Below, piece by piece: positions 26,449 through 35,364 of a DNA stretch of 64,000 bases. Source of the stretch: Paenibacillus sp. PL91 (GTDB lineage Bacteria; Bacillota; Bacilli; Paenibacillales; Paenibacillaceae); NCBI RefSeq assembly GCF_012935325.2, contig NZ_JABBYG020000003.1, positions 124,001 to 188,000 of the forward strand, in the 5' to 3' direction. The notes under the pieces are model-generated. The model searched no databases and had not been told where the DNA came from. It worked only from the letters and a program-made list of their open reading frames with translations. The stretch's first letter is position 1, and every line of letters starts with the position of its first letter. Position numbers and translations under genes: made by a program.

Positions 26449-27348
26449 TCACTCAGAGTCTGGTTCATGGAACTGCAAGGCAGTACTGTTCCGCACTCTA
26501 ATGACGCTTCCATGCCTTCTATCCGGCGGGAAAGTCATCATATGCGTAATGTTTTCCCAGTGAATCAAGTCCGAGGATCGCATCGCGCCATACTCCCGAA
26601 AGTGGAACAAATCGTATAGCATGATCCATTCCCGTCCGCCGCTGCCGTTTACAGCCTCATACAGCGTCGGCCCTTCGGATAATGCGGGGGTGATGAGTCC
26701 GGAAACGCAAGTTGGTTCGGGCAGATGCTCTTCATTTTTGCCAAATGCGAGAGAGCGAATCGCCTTGTAATCCGTTTCCGAATTGTTGAGGCCGCGCTCG
26801 TCTTTGAATAGCAACAGATATTGGTCTCCCAAATCCGCTACCGTGGCGTCTATCACATTGTATCCGGGGTCAAAATAGAGCTGCGGCGCCGTAAAACGCT
26901 CGAAATCATCCGTTAGCACCGACCAGATCCGGTGATCGCGAAGCTTGCCGGCTCCCGGCTGCGCAACGGTGGACGACCAAAAAATCCGATAAGAGCCCTT
27001 CGCCTCATCGAATATTATTTCAGGTGCCCAGCAATTGAGCGTTCCGTCCACGTCCGCCATAACGGGCAGCGATTGGATTCCCTTCCAGCGCATTAGGTCG
27101 TCCGACCACGCATACCCGATCGTAGTTCCTTCCCAGCTGTCCGTCCAAACCGCGTGAAACCGCCCGGTCTCATCCTCCATCACAAAGGGATCGCGTATTC
27201 TTCCTCCGGCATCCTTCCCCTGAAGCACAGGGCTGCCGCCATTCCATTCCTTCCATGCGTATCCGTCTTCGCTGACGGCTGCATAAAGCGATTCGTCATC
27301 CGTTTTGAAATACGAGAACAAATATATGATTTCGCCCCCCAATCGCAA
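26449..27348 (-). CDS. GH43-like five-bladed beta-propeller glycosidase (start uncertain)
   Basis: The reading frame encodes about 299 residues of a five-bladed propeller related to families 43/32. Key acids are in RDPFVMEDETG near residue 50 and WAPEIIFD near residue 110, the usual places for the base Asp and the pKa-modulating Asp, with a candidate acid Glu in LSEGPTLYE near residue 215. No ATG precedes the conserved IIYLFSYF; the only start is TTG at 27348 with no clear ribosome binding site. A run of six G residues just upstream in the neighbouring frame, which does have ATGs, points to a frameshift or slippage. It probably removes arabinose or xylose from pectic side chains. Confidence 0.72.
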   Translation of the reverse strand: MRLGGEIIYLFSYFKTDDESLYAAVSEDGYAWKEWNGGSPVLQGKDAGGRIRDPFVMEDETGRFHAVWTDSWEGTTIGYAWSDDLMRWKGIQSLPVMADVDGTLNCWAPEIIFDEAKGSYRIFWSSTVAQPGAGKLRDHRIWSVLTDDFERFTAPQLYFDPGYNVIDATVADLGDQYLLLFKDERGLNNSETDYKAIRSLAFGKNEEHLPEPTCVSGLITPALSEGPTLYEAVNGSGGREWIMLYDLFHFREYGAMRSSDLIHWENITHMMTFPPDRRHGSVIRVRNSTALQFHEPDSE

Positions 27349-27396
27349 ACGGCAGCGGCTTTCCCGAACCGTTCGCTATGTTTTGCTCAGACCAAA

Positions 27397-27422
27397 GCAT
27401 TGCCGTCATGGGGCGGCAATGC
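27397..27422 (-). repeat. Hairpin between GH88/105 and GH43-like genes
   Basis: GCATTGCCG pairs with CGGCAATGC across an 8-base loop and is followed on the minus strand by TTTGG. It lies 56 bp after the hydrolase stop. It could be a weak terminator or a processing site. Confidence 0.6.
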
Positions 27423-27477
27423 TTGTTCAGCGGAAAAAGTTTATCCTAATATATAACAGCTAATTTAAATATACTTA

Positions 27478-29760
27478 TTATTCTTCCCGCTGCTGCGGGA
27501 CCGTTTCTTGCAAGGAAGTGCAGACCGGCTTGGCAGCCGCGTTCTTCAGCTTGCTGATTTCCACACCCGCCAGCATCATAATGCCGATGCCGTGGTTGTC
27601 GTTCACGACTGTTCGCAGGTCGTACATGTAATAATCCGGCGAATAAGAATACCGCGACCCGCTGCATACGCCGTGCACATTGCCCTGCCGGTCGATCGCC
27701 CCGCTTGTCAGGCCTTGCCATGCTTTATGCGCTGCGGCCGCATAGCCCTTCGACCCGTCGAGCCAGCCGAAACGCACGCCCCTCGCGAAAGCATAAGCGA
27801 ACATCGCAGTACAGGACGCTTCCTCGTAGGCTTCAGGCTGGTTGAGCACTTGGCGCCATAAGCCCGATTCCGACTGAAGCGCCGCGACTCCCGCACACAG
27901 CTCCCGGAACATAACGAGCAGCTCTTCACGGTCTTGGTGATCGCCGGGCAGCTTCTCCAGCAGCTCGGACAGCGAGAACAGACACCAGCCGTTGCCGCGT
28001 CCCCACGGCACGCGGGTCGCCTTGCCGTATTTAAAGTCGAACACATGCGACATGACGCCTTCCGGCTCCATAAACAAGTAGCGCTTGTACAGCAAAAATT
28101 GCTTTGCCGCTTCATCCCGCGCTTCCTGCTTACCCGTTGCCTCGGCGTACCGGATCAGGAAAGGGGCACTCATATACAAATCGTCCGCCCACATCGTATC
28201 AGCCGAATATTCGCCCGGGCACAACCGGTAGAACGCGCCATCAGGGCGGCGCTCCAGCTTCTCCAGCATAAATTCCGCGATCACATCCGCAATGCGGAGA
28301 AAGCTTTCATTCCTCGTCTGCAAATAAGCCTCAAGCATAGCCGAGCCGAAGGAGCCGCAGTTGTCCAGCATCTTGATTATGACGAGCTGGTGGTTCACGG
28401 AAGGAAATCCGTATTCGTTCCTGTCCCATAATGAATACGTATACAGGTCTGTGCAATTGCGGATATGGCCGAGCGCGTATTCAGACAAATCATCCCGATT
28501 AAGCTCGCGGGCAGTCCGCAGCATCCCATACATCGTGACGCCAAGCGGATAATCCCAGCGCCCGTAATTCGTGGCGCTGCCCGTCGTCCATTTGTTGCTT
28601 AGCATCGCGTTCTCATAGTAAGGCCTCACCCTTGTTTGCGGCGCATCGACCATCCAATACGTAAATCCGGCTGCTCTGCCCTCGGAATCGATGGCGGGAT
28701 AAAGCGCAGCCGTCGTGCATACCGCCTGCGGATCCAGCTCAGCTGCCGGGTCCAGCGGCCCAGCGTAAAGCCACGCGCCTTCGCCTCCGTGAATCGCAGC
28801 AGGCAGCCCCAACTGCAGCAGTCTCCCTCCGGCATAAGCGCTGCATTCAAACCCCCAGCCGCCCGGGCTGCTTACGCTTCGCACAAGCAGCTGACGTAGT
28901 CCCGGAGCAACGAACACTTGCATGCGGTAGGAGCCGGCCGATACAAGCTCGGCTACCTTTCTTCCGTCCAGCCATATGGAGGTTGGCCCTAAGACTCGGC
29001 CCTCCAGCACGACCGACTCATCCACGGAAGGCACCTGCAATTCGCACCAGCCGTAAGCTGCAGCAGGCTGAACAGGAACGCCGAACAGCCGCTCGCAGTT
29101 AGGCAGGCTCTCTTCCTCCTGCGTCCACTTCAGCCGCGGATGCCAGGAAAAGCCGGTTTCTTCTTCTGCCAGCTTGAAATCGGGAAACCCCTTTTCCGGA
29201 CCGAAAATCCGGCTTTTCGCTGTTTCTGTAAATACCCAGCCTGCCTTTCCCGACCTGCCTGCAAAGGGAGCAAGCACCTGCAGGATGCGAACCTTCGCCT
29301 CATCCGCTCCAAAGCGGCAGCCAAAGCCTGCAGCCGTCTTTTGCGCTTCTACCAGGAAAGCATTCCAGCCCTTGCGCAGCAAGAGGGGGATAACCGCGCG
29401 CGCGTCAGGCTTCAACTCGTCTACCGCACTTGATCGGTACAGCTGCTCTTCATTGACGTACAGCCGAACCGGGCCGAGCGGCTCCATGACACCGTCGATC
29501 GAGCGCTCGTCGTCGCTCCATACGAGCCCGTATGCGTAAGCGAATTCGCCGTCAGCCGCTTCCGGCAGCTTAACGGAGAAATCCATATCGTAAAGCCCAT
29601 CCCCCGTTTGCAGCACGCCCGTTTTGGCAAAAGCGCGCAGCGCAAAGGGTACGGGAGGATTCGCGCCTGCGTAACGGCCGGCGAGCAGCTCAAGTATACG
29701 GCGCTCATCGTCGCCGAACCCGTATCGCGCGCTTTCACGCGGTTCCATATATGCGGTCAT
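27478..29760 (-). CDS. GH88/GH105 unsaturated uronyl hydrolase with large N-terminal domain
   Basis: This 760-residue cytoplasmic protein has no signal peptide. Residues from about 350 to the end form the (alpha/alpha)6 barrel of unsaturated rhamnogalacturonyl hydrolases such as YteR, with the catalytic Asp probably in TMWADDLYM near residue 545 and GRGNGWCL, SYSPDYYMYD nearby. The first 350 residues look like beta-sandwich modules and are absent from YteR. GGGAGGA precedes the ATG at 29760, four bases after the stop of the lyase-like gene. It should cleave the unsaturated uronic acid released by a lyase, linking the two genes. Confidence 0.85.
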   Translation of the reverse strand: MTAYMEPRESARYGFGDDERRILELLAGRYAGANPPVPFALRAFAKTGVLQTGDGLYDMDFSVKLPEAADGEFAYAYGLVWSDDERSIDGVMEPLGPVRLYVNEEQLYRSSAVDELKPDARAVIPLLLRKGWNAFLVEAQKTAAGFGCRFGADEAKVRILQVLAPFAGRSGKAGWVFTETAKSRIFGPEKGFPDFKLAEEETGFSWHPRLKWTQEEESLPNCERLFGVPVQPAAAYGWCELQVPSVDESVVLEGRVLGPTSIWLDGRKVAELVSAGSYRMQVFVAPGLRQLLVRSVSSPGGWGFECSAYAGGRLLQLGLPAAIHGGEGAWLYAGPLDPAAELDPQAVCTTAALYPAIDSEGRAAGFTYWMVDAPQTRVRPYYENAMLSNKWTTGSATNYGRWDYPLGVTMYGMLRTARELNRDDLSEYALGHIRNCTDLYTYSLWDRNEYGFPSVNHQLVIIKMLDNCGSFGSAMLEAYLQTRNESFLRIADVIAEFMLEKLERRPDGAFYRLCPGEYSADTMWADDLYMSAPFLIRYAEATGKQEARDEAAKQFLLYKRYLFMEPEGVMSHVFDFKYGKATRVPWGRGNGWCLFSLSELLEKLPGDHQDREELLVMFRELCAGVAALQSESGLWRQVLNQPEAYEEASCTAMFAYAFARGVRFGWLDGSKGYAAAAHKAWQGLTSGAIDRQGNVHGVCSGSRYSYSPDYYMYDLRTVVNDNHGIGIMMLAGVEISKLKNAAAKPVCTSLQETVPQQREE

Positions 29761-29764
29761 GTCC

Positions 29765-31534
29765 TCATTCCTCCCGTTTGCCTTCATTCCGGTCCTGACT
29801 ACTAGACAACCTGATATCGAAAGTTTTGTCATATGGCGTCATCACGTTCACAAGCAGCGTCTGGCAATCCGCCGGATAGCTTGTATTGTTAATTGCCTTG
29901 GCCCGGTGCTTATGCGCCCCTCCGTCCAGCTCGATCCAATCGTTCCCGGCAGTTAAGCGGACAGTCCCCTCTTGCCAGAACACGGTTCCTGCAGCTGCCG
30001 GCGCAAGTCCCTCGCCGGATAATGAGCCTTCCTTATGGAACACAAATGAAATTTGCGTCATCAAAATTTCCGGCTGCTCGCAGCGCACGCGAATGCGCCA
30101 GCCTTGCTCGCTCTCGGTCAGCTCCACCTCGACCTCGTGCTGCTGCTCGTGCGTAACCTCGCGCAAATGATGCGGCAGCAAATACCAAGGACTGACCGGC
30201 CCGTGGGCGGTTTCTGGCAACTGGCTCTGTGCGACAGGGCCATAGTAGCCCTTGCGCTCTGTCGCCGTTAACCGGTAACCGTGCTCCAGCTCCTCCAGCC
30301 GCTTCAGCTTGACGAAGCCGGGTTCAAAGGAAGTAGCGATTTGCACGGCAAGCAGCCGTGCCGCGCCATGCCGCAGCGCAAAAAACGAATTCGTCTCCGT
30401 AATGACGGTCGCGCTTGTCGCCCCGCTCCTATGCCGCGCGACGGGAGCGCCGAAGTCCGGATGAAGCCGGCTGTGATAGATTTTCCCTCCGTGTCCGGCC
30501 GCTTCCATTCCGCTCAAGTAACGATCGCGCGGAAAGCCGCCGTTTATAACGACCTGATAGGTGTCCGGCAGCTCTGCTGGCTGGATTGAATTCTCGCGAA
30601 GCTCCGGATAGCACAATAAACCAAGCAGCGCGTTATTGGGAAGTCCCCCCGGATGCGTCAGCGCTTCGCCCGCAAGCTCCGCGATAGCTTCAAAGAGCGG
30701 CTCATTGTCGCAGCTTGCCATCAGCTTGGCCGAAAGAAAATAAGTGCCCATGTTGTATGTGCTGCCAAAGTCTTGGCGGCCGGAGTAATCGGTCACCACT
30801 TCGCCATCGGGATGAATCATATACGCCATCATCCGCAAATTCCGGCGTACCGGCTCCAGCAGGTCGGGCCTATCAAAAAGCTCCGCCGCATAAATAAGGA
30901 CGATATCGCTGACAGCGTTATAAATGCCGTTGCTGCGCTCCGTCCACTCCCCGTCTTCTGTGCAATCGATTCCTTCCGCGAGCCATTGCTCCGCTCTCGT
31001 CTTAAGCTCCGGCTGCCCCGTCAGCTTATACATAAACCCGAGCGCCGCCGTAATAACCCAGCGATGATTCGGGGTGTGGCAGCCTCCTGTTAGCAAGGCA
31101 GGGATGGTACGCTCAAGAAACGTCCGGATATCCTCCGCCGCTTGGCGCAAAGGCTCCCACGCATCGCCTTCAAGCAGCAAATAGACCTGCGCTAGGCCGC
31201 TAACGACGAATGCGGTATCCGGAGGCGAGTGCATATTCGTCCATGGCGGCGAAATCGTTCCGTCGGCATGCTGAAACCGCAGCATGTACTGTGCGCTCAA
31301 CTCCAGTCGGTGAAGCAGCTCTTGATTATGATAAAAGCGTGAATCCTCGTTGATGAGTGCCGATGCCCAAAAAGCCATAACCATCGGCGTTCCGCCGTGG
31401 CTAGGCCATGCGATGCCGTTCACGGGATCAGTGACCCCTCCATAAAAATGGCTTTTGCTATCAAGCACCTGATGATCCAATCCTTCTTGTACATAACGGT
31501 CATTAATAGAAACCAGCTTGTCGTATACGTCCAT
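29765..31534 (-). CDS. Toroid plus beta-sandwich polysaccharide lyase-like protein
   Basis: This 589-residue protein, without a signal peptide, has an alpha/alpha toroid over about residues 1-300 and a beta-rich C-terminal half, the layout of heparinase II/III-like and related lyases. TPNHRWVITAALG near residue 155 and the Tyr-rich TDYSGRQDFGSTYNMGTYF near residue 250 could supply Asn/His and Tyr for catalysis. Start is ATG 31534 or GTG 31546; both have purine-rich sites. It sits directly before a GH88/105 hydrolase, so an intracellular oligosaccharide lyase is likely. I cannot assign a lyase family. Confidence 0.65.
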   Translation of the reverse strand: MDVYDKLVSINDRYVQEGLDHQVLDSKSHFYGGVTDPVNGIAWPSHGGTPMVMAFWASALINEDSRFYHNQELLHRLELSAQYMLRFQHADGTISPPWTNMHSPPDTAFVVSGLAQVYLLLEGDAWEPLRQAAEDIRTFLERTIPALLTGGCHTPNHRWVITAALGFMYKLTGQPELKTRAEQWLAEGIDCTEDGEWTERSNGIYNAVSDIVLIYAAELFDRPDLLEPVRRNLRMMAYMIHPDGEVVTDYSGRQDFGSTYNMGTYFLSAKLMASCDNEPLFEAIAELAGEALTHPGGLPNNALLGLLCYPELRENSIQPAELPDTYQVVINGGFPRDRYLSGMEAAGHGGKIYHSRLHPDFGAPVARHRSGATSATVITETNSFFALRHGAARLLAVQIATSFEPGFVKLKRLEELEHGYRLTATERKGYYGPVAQSQLPETAHGPVSPWYLLPHHLREVTHEQQHEVEVELTESEQGWRIRVRCEQPEILMTQISFVFHKEGSLSGEGLAPAAAGTVFWQEGTVRLTAGNDWIELDGGAHKHRAKAINNTSYPADCQTLLVNVMTPYDKTFDIRLSSSQDRNEGKREE

Positions 31535-31569
31535 TTGTCTTCCCACTCTCTCCTCGGCAGTTGTTTTCC

Positions 31570-31592
31570 GCCTTCAGGCTATGCCTGAAGGC
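31570..31592 (-). repeat. Intercistronic hairpin after the LplC-type gene
   Basis: GCCTTCAGGC and its perfect complement flank a 3-base loop. It lies 9 bp after the permease stop and has no T-run. It separates the transporter genes from the enzyme genes and may set their ratio. Confidence 0.7.
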
Positions 31593-31600
31593 CTCAAGAT

Positions 31601-32473
31601 TTATCCCTTCACCGCTCCGAGCATCACGCCGCTTACGAAGTAACGCTGCAGCCACGGGTAAACGATTAGAATCGGCACAGTTGCGAATATAACGCTCGCC
31701 GCCTTCAGGCTTTCCGGAACGACGGTCGCCATCTGCGCACCTTCCATCTGCAGAAGTTCGGTGATCATATTGTTTTGTATAAGCTGATAAAGCTTCAACT
31801 GCAGCGGATAAAGCTCCGGACTATTGATGTACATCAGCGTATCCGTAAATCCGTTCCAGCGGCCCACCGCGTAAAACAGGCTAAGCGTCGTAATGACTGG
31901 AAGCGATAAAGGCAGCATGATGCTGAGCAAAGTCCGAAAATGGCTGCTGCCATCGATTTCCGCAGACTCCTCCAAGCTTTCCGGAATGTTATTGAAGAAC
32001 GTAATCAAGATGATTAAATAAAAAGGATTGATCAAACCGGGCAGCACGAGCGCCCAGATCGAATCGAGCAAATTTAAATTTCGGATCAATATATACTCTG
32101 GAATGATGCCGCCACTGAAAAACATCGTGATAACGACGACGGTCATGAAGACCTTGCGGCCTTTCAGCTTTTTTTTGGACAATGGATAGCCGATCGCAAT
32201 CGTCATGAGCATGCTGAGCACGGTGAATAAGCCCGTCAATAACACTGTAAATCCAAGCGAGCGAATCATTGATGCGTCAGAAAATACTTTCACATAAGCT
32301 TCCAGATTTAAATCGACCGGAAAGAGACTAACCTTGCCGGAAAGAATAGGACCTGCCGAGCTTAGTGATATGGCTGCTATATGAAGAAATGGAGCCAGAC
32401 ATATCAATGTGCAAACGAGTAAAATGATAAAGTTGGCGGTATCGAACACACGGTTGGCGGTTTGCTCTCTCAT
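31601..32473 (-). CDS. Carbohydrate ABC permease, LplC/YtcP type (second system)
   Basis: This 290-residue membrane subunit has six helices, the loop ESAEIDGSSHFRTLLSIMLPLSLP near residue 175 and the family tail VSGVMLGAVKG. AAAGGAGCG precedes the ATG. It pairs with the LplB-type permease 56 bp upstream and the binding protein at 33524. Comparison with the first Lpl system at 51-3559 shows the same gene order but clearly diverged sequences, so they carry different ligands. Confidence 0.93.
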   Translation of the reverse strand: MREQTANRVFDTANFIILLVCTLICLAPFLHIAAISLSSAGPILSGKVSLFPVDLNLEAYVKVFSDASMIRSLGFTVLLTGLFTVLSMLMTIAIGYPLSKKKLKGRKVFMTVVVITMFFSGGIIPEYILIRNLNLLDSIWALVLPGLINPFYLIILITFFNNIPESLEESAEIDGSSHFRTLLSIMLPLSLPVITTLSLFYAVGRWNGFTDTLMYINSPELYPLQLKLYQLIQNNMITELLQMEGAQMATVVPESLKAASVIFATVPILIVYPWLQRYFVSGVMLGAVKG

Positions 32474-32529
32474 AGCGTCGCTCCTTTCAAATGATCGAAT
32501 TCAGGATGGATAGATTGTTGCAATCACTC

Positions 32530-33432
32530 CTACATAATGCCTTCATCCGTAAGCTTCTTGGAAGCATAGTTTGCTCCGAGCACAAAGACAAGACCAACGA
32601 CAGCTTGGAATAAACCGACAACCGTCGCGAGCGTATATTGGCCGGATTGGAGGCCGATTCGGTACACAAACGTGCTGAGCACATCAGCGTACTCACGTAC
32701 TGCCAAATTGCCGATAACATACGGGCGCTCGAAGCCGATTGAAATCATATGGCCCAAATTAATAATGAGCAGCACGACGATAGTTGGCTTTAGGCCAGGA
32801 AGCGTAATATGCCAAATGCGCTTCAGCCTGCCCGCCCCGTCAATGCCGGCAGCCTCGAATAGTTCTTTGTTAATGCCGGTAAGGGCAGCCAAGTAAATAA
32901 TCGTCCCCCAGCCTGCACTCTGCCACACGCCGACTAGCAAATAGGTGATGAGCCAATCGTTTTTATCCGTCAGAAACGGAATAGCGTCAAAGCCAATCGA
33001 TGTAATTACGTTATTGATCATGCCGGATTCCGTGCCGAATACTTGATAGACGATTCCGCCGATAATGACCCATGAAATAAAATGCGGAATGTAGAGTATC
33101 GTTTGCGACAGCTTCTTAAACCACAGCGTCTTCATCTCGTAGAGCATGATTGCTAAAATAAGCGGCGCTGGAAACGAAACGAGCAAATCGAAAAAATTGA
33201 GCAACAGCGTGTTGCGCAGCGTCAAATAAAAATCGCGCATGGCGAACACTTCTTTGAACGCCTCAAAGCCGATCCATTCGCTTCCCATTATGCCTTGAAA
33301 GAAATTAAAATCCTTAAACGCAATTTGGATCCCGTACATCGGTCCGTATTTAAAGATAATGAAATAAGCCATCGGCAATGCCAGCAGCGCGTACAGCTGC
33401 CAATACCTGCGGAAATAGGCGTTATTGCTCAT
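32530..33432 (-). CDS. Carbohydrate ABC permease, LplB/YteP type (second system)
   Basis: This 300-residue permease has the signature GPMYGIQIAFKDFNFF near residue 35 and the loop FEAAGIDGAGRLKRIWHITLPGL near residue 205. AAGGAGGAG stands eight bases before the ATG at 33432; the frame is open further upstream but without a start having a ribosome binding site. It belongs to the operon headed by the binding-protein gene. The context of a YesS-like regulator and GH88/105 hydrolase suggests import of rhamnogalacturonan-type oligosaccharides, as for B. subtilis YteP. Confidence 0.92.
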   Translation of the reverse strand: MSNNAYFRRYWQLYALLALPMAYFIIFKYGPMYGIQIAFKDFNFFQGIMGSEWIGFEAFKEVFAMRDFYLTLRNTLLLNFFDLLVSFPAPLILAIMLYEMKTLWFKKLSQTILYIPHFISWVIIGGIVYQVFGTESGMINNVITSIGFDAIPFLTDKNDWLITYLLVGVWQSAGWGTIIYLAALTGINKELFEAAGIDGAGRLKRIWHITLPGLKPTIVVLLIINLGHMISIGFERPYVIGNLAVREYADVLSTFVYRIGLQSGQYTLATVVGLFQAVVGLVFVLGANYASKKLTDEGIM

Positions 33433-33523
33433 AGCGGTCTCCTCCTTATGGATCGGTTTTGGCGCAGGGACAAGGCAATTCCTCATCCTCGTCCCTTCGC
33501 CGTCGCCGAGCCTGATCAGCGCA

Positions 33524-35143
33524 TTATTTCGCCTGCATCTCTTTATAAACAGCTGTTCTCTCGTCCAGGATAGCCTGGCCGCCGCTTGCCATATAGTCCT
33601 TCAGCATCGTTTCATAGACGCTTTCGAACTGCTCTGTCTTCGCCATTGTTGTTTTTACGATCATCTCATTAAATTTGTCGAGCAAGGTTGTGCCATATTT
33701 CGTTTGAGCCTCGATCGGTCTGTCCATTAGCACTGGCGGAATCACATCGGTATTGGCTATCTTTTGCGCAAGTTCCACCTGCTCCTGGAATTTCTTCGGC
33801 ATTTGCAGCGCTCTTGCCTTCAGATTTTTCTCCATGCTGCCCAGCTGCTTGCCGTTCGAAATAATAACCATATCGCCTACATTGTACAAACGGTTTACCG
33901 CTTCCTCAGTCGGGTTTTCCTTGACTACCGGGATTTCGTCGACCATCGTATAATTTTCGCCTTCAACGCCGTTTTGCAGGTTGAACAAATTATCGCCGCT
34001 CGTCATCCATTCCAAATATTTGATTGCCTCGGCCGCTCGCTCGCTCGATTTTGGAACCATGATGTAAAGGCCGTTTGGCGCGTACATCGGCTTGGCATGC
34101 TTGCCTTCTTCATTGGTGTATACGTCTACGGAAACGAGCTTGGCGTCCGGAACGTTACTCAACAGCGTGTCGTTAGAGCCCTTCTCGTAAAATGGATTGA
34201 TATCGTCCTCGCTAAAGAAGCCGATCTTCCCTGTTGACACGCCTTCGCCCAATTTCTTCTTATCCTTGTCGAGACCAAAATCCTTGCTCATCAAGCCTTC
34301 GTTGTACAGCTTGTTCATAAACTGCAGCGCATCTTTAAAGCCCGGCAGAAGCGTCGGATAGTCATTCGAGCCTAGCTGCTGCGTCAGCGTATATTTTTGT
34401 TCCTCGGTCATTGGCTTAATGAAAGACCAGAGCAGCGGCTCGTATTGAGCGGAAGCGATCGTCATGCCGAGTGGAATAACCTGTCCGCCCGTCTCGCCTG
34501 GGTCCTTCTCCTTAAACGCTTTCAACGTTTCATAAAGCTCTTCTGTCGTTTGCGGGACCGGCATATTCAGCTTTTCCAACCAATCCTGGCGGATGAAGGA
34601 GGCATACTTGCCTACGTTCGACCGCTTAGCCGGGATAGCGAACTGCGTACCCTCGAATTGTCCATAGCTGAGTACCTCATCACCAAGGAACGCTTTCAAA
34701 TTCGGCGCCTCGTTTAGCAGGGGTCCGAGATCGGTCAAGCCGCCTTGTTTCGCATAACGGTTAAATGTATTTGGATCGTAAGTAAATACGATGTCCGGCA
34801 CGTTGCTGCCGCTTGCCATCAACACATTCAGCTTTTCAACCTCTTCCGAACGCGGTACCGGTACGAACTCCACATTAATGTTGTTCGGATCACCGAAGTT
34901 TTTTTGAATAAAGTCTGTCATATAGTTGTCCGTTATCGTGGAACCAACCGGCGAGTTGCCTCTATCGAACACCTCTACCTTAAGCGTAACCTTCTCCTTT
35001 GAAGCTCCCCCATTCGCATCGCCTGAAGCTTCCTCTTTCGTGTTTGCCGAGCAAGCCGTAAATAATAATGAACAAGCAAGCCCTACTGTCAATACCGCTT
35101 TCTTCGTTCCGAGTGTCCCTTTTCTTTTGTTGCATCTAATCAT
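33524..35143 (-). CDS. Sugar-binding lipoprotein, LplA/YtcQ type (second system)
   Basis: This 539-residue extracellular binding protein has a positively charged N-terminus, hydrophobic stretch and lipobox LFTACSA near residue 31. GAGGGGG nine bases before the ATG at 35143 sets the start. It heads the operon of permeases and pectin-type enzymes. A cre-like box (35205) lies 62 bp upstream, and tandem GTTTATYGS boxes lie between it and the regulator gene. Its likely cargo is an unsaturated or side-chain-bearing pectic oligosaccharide, inferred from the enzymes encoded downstream. Confidence 0.91.
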   Translation of the reverse strand: MIRCNKRKGTLGTKKAVLTVGLACSLLFTACSANTKEEASGDANGGASKEKVTLKVEVFDRGNSPVGSTITDNYMTDFIQKNFGDPNNINVEFVPVPRSEEVEKLNVLMASGSNVPDIVFTYDPNTFNRYAKQGGLTDLGPLLNEAPNLKAFLGDEVLSYGQFEGTQFAIPAKRSNVGKYASFIRQDWLEKLNMPVPQTTEELYETLKAFKEKDPGETGGQVIPLGMTIASAQYEPLLWSFIKPMTEEQKYTLTQQLGSNDYPTLLPGFKDALQFMNKLYNEGLMSKDFGLDKDKKKLGEGVSTGKIGFFSEDDINPFYEKGSNDTLLSNVPDAKLVSVDVYTNEEGKHAKPMYAPNGLYIMVPKSSERAAEAIKYLEWMTSGDNLFNLQNGVEGENYTMVDEIPVVKENPTEEAVNRLYNVGDMVIISNGKQLGSMEKNLKARALQMPKKFQEQVELAQKIANTDVIPPVLMDRPIEAQTKYGTTLLDKFNEMIVKTTMAKTEQFESVYETMLKDYMASGGQAILDERTAVYKEMQAK

Positions 35144-35204
35144 CGTTCCAAGCCCCCTCTTTGAATGATGTATTGCCGTACCGGGCAGGCTACTCGACAT
35201 ATAA

Positions 35205-35218
35205 GGATAACGCTTTCA
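35205..35218 (-). promoter_or_regulatory. cre-like box before the second Lpl operon
   Basis: The minus strand reads TGAAAGCGTTATCC, which fits the cre consensus at 13 of 14 positions. It lies between the AraC-type regulator and the binding-protein start, where CcpA could block transcription. Further upstream GTTTATCGG and GTTTATTGC occur 19 bp apart (about 35285-35315), possible sites for the AraC protein. Confidence 0.5.
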
Positions 35219-35364
35219 GCTATGTCGCTGCAGCCCGATTCGGGATGACCACAGTATGGCATGACATCCGAAGAGGCAGCAATAAACTAGTTTCCAACCG
35301 ATAAACTTTCGTGATTTTTCCCATTATCTGTCATCAATGACTGTAGTCGTGCAATAAACAATTT

